From contig DBPT01000017.1 in assembly GCA_002304925.1 (NCBI GenBank), positions 62,001-126,000 on the forward strand: DNA of 64,000 bases. The letters are read 5' to 3'. The notes under the pieces were generated by a model. That model searched no databases. It had not been told where the DNA came from and worked only from the letters and a program-made list of their open reading frames with translations. This document shows positions 58,361-64,000 of this stretch, in pieces. Origin of the DNA: Prolixibacteraceae bacterium UBA1413 (GTDB taxonomy: Bacteria; Bacteroidota; Bacteroidia; Bacteroidales; Prolixibacteraceae). Numbering within the stretch: the first letter of the stretch is position 1; each line of letters starts with the position of its first letter. The translations under genes and the position numbers were made by a program.

Positions 58361-59923
58361 ATGAAAAAGATATTAGCTATACTGATGTTTTTGCCTGTAT
58401 TCGCCGGAATTACTTCCTGTGATCAGGAATTGCTGGAAACAGCGCCCACGGAAAAGGTGGACGGACCGACCATTTTTGCCAACATCAACAGTGCGCAGGT
58501 GGCTATGGACGGGGTGTACCGGTTGTTGTTTGTATCGGGATGGACCGATGGAAATACCCACCAGAACTTTGGTATTTTGTCCACCAACATGTTCACCTCC
58601 CTGATGGGTGAAGATTTCCTTCAGGATCAGATAGGGAACGGCTGGTTCTATTTCGACTACCGCTACGATGTGCGCAGCAGGTTCACCTCCACCAACTGGA
58701 GATCCTACGGCACATGGAATTTCTATTACACACTTATTAACAACGTTAATTACATCATTCCGCAGAAGGAGACCATTATTGGGGATCCTGTGCTGGTCGA
58801 CAATCTGATTGCCCAGGCGTTAACCATCAGGGCCTACAGTTATTTCCAACTGATCCAGATTTTCCAGCAGACCTACAAAGGACATGAAAGTTTTCCGGGA
58901 GTTCCCCTTTACACCGAACCCACCACCGCCCAGTCGGAAGGGAAAGGCCGCGGAACCGTACAGGAAGTGTATGACCAGATCAACAAAGACCTGGACGATG
59001 CCATTGCCATGTTCGCAAAAGACAAGAGCCTCCAGACCCACAAATCGCATGTCGACTACTACATCGCCAACGCGATCAAAGCCAGGGTTTGCCTGGTTAT
59101 GAACAAATGGGACGATGCAGTGAAGTATTCCAGTGAGGCTCTCACGAAGCCCGGACTTACCATGGTGAGTTCCGAAGCCGAGCTCTTTTCAGGTTTCAAC
59201 AACCGCAACATGACCGGGGTGATGTGGGGTTCTGAGGTTATTGCCGATCAGTCGACCATCTATGCCTCTTTCTACAGTCACATGGATTCGGAAGCCAGTG
59301 GCATGTATGGCGCGGGTTCCAGGAAATGCATCTACAACTGGCTCTATGACCAGATCCCCGAAACCGACGTACGGAAACAGTGGTGGAACGGCAAGTTGCC
59401 CGATGCCCAGGTTAAGAGTTCAGGGCCGAACCAGAGCTACAACCAGTTCAAATACCGTTTCTCCGACAAGGCCAAATATCTCGGTGACTATATTTACATG
59501 CGTGCCGAGGAGATGGTATTGGTGAAAGCGGAAGCCCTGGCTCATGCCGGCAAATTTGATGAAGCCAAAACCACCCTGGAGTCCCTGATGAAGCTCCGTA
59601 ATCCTTCGGGCTATGCTGACCAGCTTGCCAGTCTGACCAATTCGGCCGCCATTTCCTTTACCTCTTTCGGGGCAACCACGACCCTGATGGATATGATCCT
59701 TCTGCAGCGCCGTATTGAACTCTGGGGCGAATCAGAGCGTATCTTTGACATTCTCAGGCAGAAGACCGGTTTTGACAGGAATGCGCCCAACTCGAACCAT
59801 TCCCAGAAACTCAACTTCGATACGCGTCAGCCCGACAGCAAAGAATTCATCCTCACCATCCCGCAGAAGGAGTTTGACGGAAATCCGAATCTGGACGCCA
59901 CGGCTGACCAGAATCCCATTTAA
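58361..59923 (+). CDS. SusD/RagB-family surface lipoprotein
   Basis: 520 residues. Lipobox ITSC at about residue 20, then the SusD core: an N-terminal block (ELLETAPTEKVDGPTIFANI), TPR-like helices (NLIAQALTIRAYSYFQLIQI, which is the usual ARFLRAYxY-type motif) and the C-terminal region with LRNPSGYADQ and RRIELWGESERIFDILRQ. SusD proteins form the lid over their SusC partner and select the ligand. Only 11 bases separate it from susC. Confidence 0.95.
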   Translation: MKKILAILMFLPVFAGITSCDQELLETAPTEKVDGPTIFANINSAQVAMDGVYRLLFVSGWTDGNTHQNFGILSTNMFTSLMGEDFLQDQIGNGWFYFDYRYDVRSRFTSTNWRSYGTWNFYYTLINNVNYIIPQKETIIGDPVLVDNLIAQALTIRAYSYFQLIQIFQQTYKGHESFPGVPLYTEPTTAQSEGKGRGTVQEVYDQINKDLDDAIAMFAKDKSLQTHKSHVDYYIANAIKARVCLVMNKWDDAVKYSSEALTKPGLTMVSSEAELFSGFNNRNMTGVMWGSEVIADQSTIYASFYSHMDSEASGMYGAGSRKCIYNWLYDQIPETDVRKQWWNGKLPDAQVKSSGPNQSYNQFKYRFSDKAKYLGDYIYMRAEEMVLVKAEALAHAGKFDEAKTTLESLMKLRNPSGYADQLASLTNSAAISFTSFGATTTLMDMILLQRRIELWGESERIFDILRQKTGFDRNAPNSNHSQKLNFDTRQPDSKEFILTIPQKEFDGNPNLDATADQNPI

Positions 59924-59945
59924 TGATCATTTAAAAGAATAAAAT

Positions 59946-60776
59946 ATGAAAAGGAAATATTTGGCAATATTGGCGGTAATTCTCGCAGCAGCCTTCATGA
60001 GTTCCTGCGAAGAGGATACCGAAGGCGCACTGTATGCCGGGGATCCCGGAAAGGTGAGTTTTTTGGCGCCCACCTTTTACCCTGACATGACGGATAACGA
60101 TGGCAACAAGATTCTTGTTCCCATGGGACGTACTGACAAAGGCGGCGAATTGAACGTGGCTGTAAATCTCACCTCTAGCAAACCTAATTACACGAAGGTG
60201 TTTACGGTTCCCGGAGGAGTAAAGTTCAACGCCGGAGAAGCTTCCACAAAGGTGGAAGTCAACTATGGCGACCTCGCTTTGATAGATCCGGGTGGACTCG
60301 CCATTAATCTGGATAACGCCAGCGCTTCCGGAAAAGATATCGTGGTGAAACTGGCCTTCCCCTTTACCCTTGCTATCGCTGACCAGGAACTGGTTTCACC
60401 CAGCAAGGTCAGTTCGGTAAGTGTGAATGCTTCCAAGTTGTTGAGTTTCGGTGCTCCCATGACCGCCACTCTCAATTCTGATGAAGGATGGTGGGGTGAA
60501 ACCTACGATGTTCAGGTGGAGAAAGCCAACGGGGCGAATGTTTACAAGATCAAAAGTCCCTTCAGGTACCGCGATATTGCATTCCTGGTCTCATCCGACG
60601 GAAAAACGGTGGTTTTCCCCGACCAGGTTTGCTACAAACATGGTACTTACGGCGATGTCTCCATGACAAAAGTGGTCGGCACCATTGAAGGAAAAGTGGT
60701 CACCCTGAAAGTGGGTTCTTATCAGGTTGCTGCCGGTACGTTCGGTGCAGGGGTGGAAATTCTTACCCTGCCGTAA
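59946..60776 (+). CDS. SusE-position surface lipoprotein, unknown family
   Basis: 276 residues. Signal peptide with lipobox MSSC (Cys21) and the acidic EEDTEG after it, a surface-export signal in Bacteroidota. The rest is beta-rich: an Ig-like first half (ELNVAVNLTSSKPNYTKVFT, KVEVNYGDLALIDPGG) and a second half with VYKIKSPFRYRDIAFLVSSD and VSMTKVVGTIEGKVVTLKVG, a pattern seen in DUF-type lipoproteins that follow SusD genes. It lies 22 bases after susD and before the terminator, in the place of SusE/SusF, so it is probably an extra ligand-binding lipoprotein. No substrate can be named. Confidence 0.75.
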   Translation: MKRKYLAILAVILAAAFMSSCEEDTEGALYAGDPGKVSFLAPTFYPDMTDNDGNKILVPMGRTDKGGELNVAVNLTSSKPNYTKVFTVPGGVKFNAGEASTKVEVNYGDLALIDPGGLAINLDNASASGKDIVVKLAFPFTLAIADQELVSPSKVSSVSVNASKLLSFGAPMTATLNSDEGWWGETYDVQVEKANGANVYKIKSPFRYRDIAFLVSSDGKTVVFPDQVCYKHGTYGDVSMTKVVGTIEGKVVTLKVGSYQVAAGTFGAGVEILTLP

Positions 60777-60798
60777 TCATTGCATAACGTTTTTAAGA

Positions 60799-60834
60799 AG
60801 AGGTTGTCCTTCGGGGCAACCTCTCTTTTTTTTT
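60799..60834 (+). terminator. Rho-independent terminator of the sus locus
   Basis: AGAGGTTGTCC-TTCG-GGGCAACCTCT gives an 11-bp stem with one wobble or mismatch and a UUCG loop, followed by C and nine T (60826-60834). It lies 22 bases after the lipoprotein stop. Confidence 0.92.
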
Positions 60835-60907
60835 GAAAATGTGACGGATATCACCCTCCTGTACTCAGCATTTTGTATCTTAACACCCCTGATCAAACCG
60901 TTGAGTC

Positions 60908-62170
60908 ATGCAATTGCTGCTTGAAAATATCGGACAACTGGTGCAGGTCGAAGAGTATCCCGCACCGTGGGTATCGGGGAAGAATATGGCGCAATGCCGC
61001 ATCATTCCCGATGCCTTTCTCCTGATCCGTGACGAGGTGATCGCCGATTTCGGCCCCATGAAGGAGATGGGGAGGATCCTACTCAACGACAACACCCTGG
61101 TGGAAATGGATTGTTCGGGGAGGCTGGTCCTCCCTGCCTGGTGCGATTCCCATACCCATATCGTTTATGCCGGCTCCCGGGAGATGGAATTCGTGGGAAG
61201 GATCAAAGGGTTGACATACCGGCAGATCGCTGATGCCGGTGGGGGCATCCTCAATTCTGCAGCCTTGCTGCATGAAACTTCTGAAGAGGACCTTTATCGG
61301 CAGGCAGTACCCCGGGTAAAGGAGATGATCCGTCATGGCACCGGCGCCATGGAAATAAAAAGCGGCTATGGCCTGAATACCGAAGATGAGCTGAAGATGC
61401 TGCGGGTGATCCGCCGGCTGCAGCAATCCCTTCCGGTGTGCATCAGGGCCACCTTCCTGGGAGCCCATGCCGTGCCGGAACGCTTCCGCGGAAATAGCCG
61501 CGCCTATGTCAACGAGATCATCTATGAAATGATTCCGATGGTAGCCGCGGAAGAGCTGGCCGATTTCATCGATGTTTTCTGCGAAGAGGGCTACTTCTCG
61601 GTCGAAGATACCGACCGGATCCTGATGGCAGGGATGAAACACGGCCTGCGGCCCAAGATCCACGCCAACGAGATGGCTTTTTCGGGAGGCGTTCAGGTGG
61701 GGGTAAAATACAACGCGCTGAGTGTCGACCACCTGGAATACCTGGGTGAAGAGGAGATCGCCGCGTTGATGGGCAGCGAGACCATGCCGGCGATCCTTCC
61801 GGGGGCCTCCTTTTTCCTGGGTATGCCCTATGCCCCGGCACGACGCCTGATTGACGCGGGATTGCCGGTGGCGCTGGCCACGGATTTCAACCCGGGCTCC
61901 TCACCCTCAGGGAACATGCCCTTGATAGGCTCCTTTGCCTGCCTGAAGCAAAAACTGCTTCCCGCAGAGGTGGTGAATGCCATGACCATCAACGGCGCCT
62001 ATGCCATGGGCATCAGCGACCGCCTGGGAAGCATCGCCCGCGGAAAAATCGCCAACCTCTTCATCACCCGAAAAATGCCTGGTGTCGACTATCTCTTCTA
62101 CAGCTACGGCTCCAATCCGGTCGATGTGGTCATCCTGAACGGAGAAATTAACCCGGTGACAGAGGATTAG
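60908..62170 (+). CDS. hutI: Imidazolonepropionase
   Basis: 420 residues of the amidohydrolase superfamily. HutI opens the ring of imidazolone-5-propionate to N-formimino-L-glutamate, the third step of histidine breakdown. Metal and substrate residues are visible: LPAWCDSHTHIVYAGSREME (HxH pair), GTGAMEIKSGYGLNTEDE, FLGAHAVPERFRG, HANEMAFSGGVQ and ATDFNPGSSPSGNMP with the Asp ligand. The C-terminal strand GVDYLFYSYGSNPVDVVILN is typical. Paired with ftcD downstream, whose product works on the HutI product. Confidence 0.97.
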   Translation: MQLLLENIGQLVQVEEYPAPWVSGKNMAQCRIIPDAFLLIRDEVIADFGPMKEMGRILLNDNTLVEMDCSGRLVLPAWCDSHTHIVYAGSREMEFVGRIKGLTYRQIADAGGGILNSAALLHETSEEDLYRQAVPRVKEMIRHGTGAMEIKSGYGLNTEDELKMLRVIRRLQQSLPVCIRATFLGAHAVPERFRGNSRAYVNEIIYEMIPMVAAEELADFIDVFCEEGYFSVEDTDRILMAGMKHGLRPKIHANEMAFSGGVQVGVKYNALSVDHLEYLGEEEIAALMGSETMPAILPGASFFLGMPYAPARRLIDAGLPVALATDFNPGSSPSGNMPLIGSFACLKQKLLPAEVVNAMTINGAYAMGISDRLGSIARGKIANLFITRKMPGVDYLFYSYGSNPVDVVILNGEINPVTED

Positions 62171-62538
62171 AATTCCGGTGAGAACATTGACTACATCCGT
62201 TCTTTGTGCCAGGTTAGCATTAGGGCTATGTCTCAACTTATGGCTGACCCATGATGAAAACCGTCGAATTCATCCCGGATTTCCGGGATTCATTTCCCCG
62301 TCCGCTCTGCGGCGGGGTAAGCGAACACAACACTAAAAGAGTCCTTGACGGAATCGGATTCCCCGCTGCTCTGCGACGGGGAGTTCCAATGAAGTCACGG
62401 TCCGGAGCCGTTGCAAAGCAACGGCAGGTTGAGGCTAAGGTTACTAGGATAATAAGCTGATGGTTAAGATTTAGGATTTAAGATTTTGACATTCTGTTTT
62501 CAAATATTCTAATTTTATAATTTTCTAATATTCTCATA
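62171..62538 (+). repeat. Intergenic repeats between hutI and ftcD
   Basis: No gene. Two similar GC-rich hairpins lie about 70 bases apart: CCCCG-TCCGCTCTGCGG-CGGGG (around 62298) and CCCCGCTGCTCTGCGACGGGG (around 62361). Each is flanked by matching TTC and AGTTC-like ends, and a smaller TCCCGGATTTCCGGGA hairpin lies before them. CAGGTTGAGGCTAAGGTTA (about 62425-62443) is a relic of the hexanucleotide repeat. The last 80 bases are AT-rich with TTCTAATATTCT-type short repeats and may hold the ftcD promoter. Confidence 0.55.
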
Positions 62539-64000
62539 ATGTTACAGTTGCTTGAGTGTGTGCCCAACTTTTCGGAGGGGCGTGATGAGGCGGTCATTGG
62601 CAGACTCGCCGAATTGATCCGGAGTTCAGAAGGAGTCAGGTTGTTGAATGTGGATCCCGGGAAGGCCACGAACCGGACTGTTTACACCTTTGTGGGTTCC
62701 CCGGAAGCTGTTGTGGAAGCAGCCTTTCAGGCCATCAAAGAGGCGGCGCTCCTCATCGACATGCGGCAGCACCACGGGGAGCATCCCCGGTTTGGCGCCA
62801 CTGACGTCTGCCCCCTGGTTCCCGTATCGGGCATTTCCATGGAGGAGACCGTGGAATGGGCGTTGAAACTGTCGCGCAGGGTAGGGGAGGAACTGGGAAT
62901 TCCCGTGTACTGTTATGAATTCGCCGCTTCCTCTGAAGAACGCCGGAGCCTGGCTCACTGCCGTTCCGGGGAATATGAAGGGCTCAGGGAAAAGCTGGCC
63001 TTGCCTGAATGGAAGCCTGATTTCGGTCCGGCGGTATGGAGCGACCGGGTAGCGCGGAGCGGGGCCACAGCCATCGGGGCCCGCAATTTTCTGGTGGCTT
63101 ACAATGTCAACCTGAACACCACCTCGGTGCGGCGTGCCAATTCGGTGGCTTTTGACGTGCGGGAGGCGGGGCGCGTGCTGCGCGAAGGAGACCCGGTCAC
63201 GGGGAAGGTGGTCACCGGTGCCGATGGGGAACCTGTCCGCATACCCGGAACCCTCAGGAAAGTACGGGCCATCGGCTGGTTCATCCGGGAATACGGCATT
63301 GCCCAGATCTCCATGAACCTGACCGACATTACGATCACCCCGGTCCATGTGGCCTTTGATGAGGTATGCGAAAAGGCGCGCCTGCGGGGAATCCGGGTTA
63401 CCGGCTCCGAGTTGGTCGGGTTGATCCCCCTTCACGCCATGCTGGAGGCAGGCCGTTATTTCCTGCGGAAGCAGCAGCGTTCGACGGGGGTTCCCGACGG
63501 CGAGCTGATACGCATCGCTGTAAAGTCCCTGGGTCTTGATGAGCTGGCTCCCTTTGACCCGAAAAAGCGGATCATCGAATACATGCTCGAAGAGGATGCC
63601 CCGGCAAAACTGGAAGATCTGACGGTGCGAGGATTTGCTGAGGAGACGGCTTCCGAGTCGCCTGCCCCGGGCGGGGGATCGGTATCGGCTGCCGTGGGTG
63701 CCTTCGGAGCTTCCCTGGGAACCATGGTCGCTAACCTCTCATCTCACAAACGGGGCTGGGATGACCGCTGGGAGGAGTTTTCGGAGTGGGCCGAAAAGGG
63801 AAAACACTATTACAATACCCTGCTGGCATATGTCGAAGAAGATACCCTGGCCTTTAACCGCCTCATGGATGCCTTTGGCCTGCCCAAAAACAGCGAGACG
63901 GAAATAACTGCCCGGAATGAGGCCATTCAGGCAGCTACCCTGAACACCATGCTGGTGCCCCTGAAGGTGATGCAGGTAGCCCTGGAAAGTATGGAGGTGA
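62539..64000 (+). CDS. ftcD: Formiminotransferase-cyclodeaminase (partial, 5' part)
   Basis: The gene runs past the end of the window; 487 codons are visible. ATG at 62539 starts MLQLLECVPNFSEGRDEAVI. The N-terminal formiminotransferase domain (1-325) has HHGEHPRFGATDVCPLVPVS with the catalytic His, GARNFLVAYNVNLNTT and MNLTDITITPVHVAFDE. A linker leads to the cyclodeaminase domain (from about 350), with the diagnostic FAEETASESPAPGGGSVSAA and ALGTMVANLS-like segment. The enzyme transfers the formimino group of formiminoglutamate to tetrahydrofolate and then releases ammonia. The order hutI-ftcD is common in Bacteroidota hut operons, and the hutH gene may follow beyond the window. Confidence 0.95.
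   Translation, partial: MLQLLECVPNFSEGRDEAVIGRLAELIRSSEGVRLLNVDPGKATNRTVYTFVGSPEAVVEAAFQAIKEAALLIDMRQHHGEHPRFGATDVCPLVPVSGISMEETVEWALKLSRRVGEELGIPVYCYEFAASSEERRSLAHCRSGEYEGLREKLALPEWKPDFGPAVWSDRVARSGATAIGARNFLVAYNVNLNTTSVRRANSVAFDVREAGRVLREGDPVTGKVVTGADGEPVRIPGTLRKVRAIGWFIREYGIAQISMNLTDITITPVHVAFDEVCEKARLRGIRVTGSELVGLIPLHAMLEAGRYFLRKQQRSTGVPDGELIRIAVKSLGLDELAPFDPKKRIIEYMLEEDAPAKLEDLTVRGFAEETASESPAPGGGSVSAAVGAFGASLGTMVANLSSHKRGWDDRWEEFSEWAEKGKHYYNTLLAYVEEDTLAFNRLMDAFGLPKNSETEITARNEAIQAATLNTMLVPLKVMQVALESMEV

Overview
The window is a gene-dense chromosomal segment of a member of the Bacteroidota, most likely an anaerobic or microaerophilic Bacteroidales-type organism. The evidence is a SusC/SusD pair, a FecI/FecR-type sigma and anti-sigma pair next to a TonB-dependent receptor, a type IX secretion C-terminal sorting domain, a GH92 mannosidase, GTP-type PEP carboxykinase, and many promoters of the Bacteroidota form TTTG-N19/20-TAnnTTTG. 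Gene content is mostly housekeeping. No rRNA, tRNA, CRISPR array, prophage or complete insertion sequence was seen.

Layout. 1-1922: 3' end of cydA, cydB and an unlisted 30-residue membrane peptide (cytochrome bd oxidase). 2027-5459 (minus): four-gene cell-surface operon (T9SS-sorted protein, FISUMP protein, PKD-like lipoprotein, beta-barrel). 5560-6909: divergent promoters, a palindromic operator, and a DUF134 / NifX-like / DUF5320 trio. 7248-12884: rimO, DUF2179 protein, zinc peptidase, prfC and a C26 amidotransferase. 12970-14802: a cytoplasmic helical-repeat protein fused to a GH16-like domain with an altered active site. 14831-24494 (minus): patatin-barrel protein, YitT protein, GH92, L19 with a structured leader, C69 dipeptidase, M23 peptidase. 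24623-26887: coiled-coil protein, zapA, rny. 26928-31970: SirB1-like protein, nucleoside phosphorylase, prohibitin, small protein, PorE-like OmpA protein. 32264-39700: six-gene hydrogenase-4/complex-I-related operon. 39763-47641: PQQ-propeller lipoprotein, degenerate M23-like protein, and a sigma/receptor/FecR/DUF4382 operon. 47792-54693: pckG, xerD, aroQ, LolA-like gene and ftsK. 55200-60776: susC/susD/lipoprotein locus with a strong terminator. 60908-64000: hutI and the 5' part of ftcD (histidine degradation).

The most notable locus is the hyf-like operon. It keeps four membrane subunits, but its large subunit has lost all [NiFe] cysteine ligands and its NuoB-like subunit has lost all four N2-type cluster ligands, keeping a single ferredoxin-type cluster. 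It is therefore not a hydrogenase by sequence and belongs with the poorly understood energy-converting-hydrogenase-related (Ehr) complexes. Its first gene also carries two intergenic-type repeats translated in frame. A second theme is a CTCAAC-type hexanucleotide repeat that recurs at gene ends and in three cases includes the stop codon.
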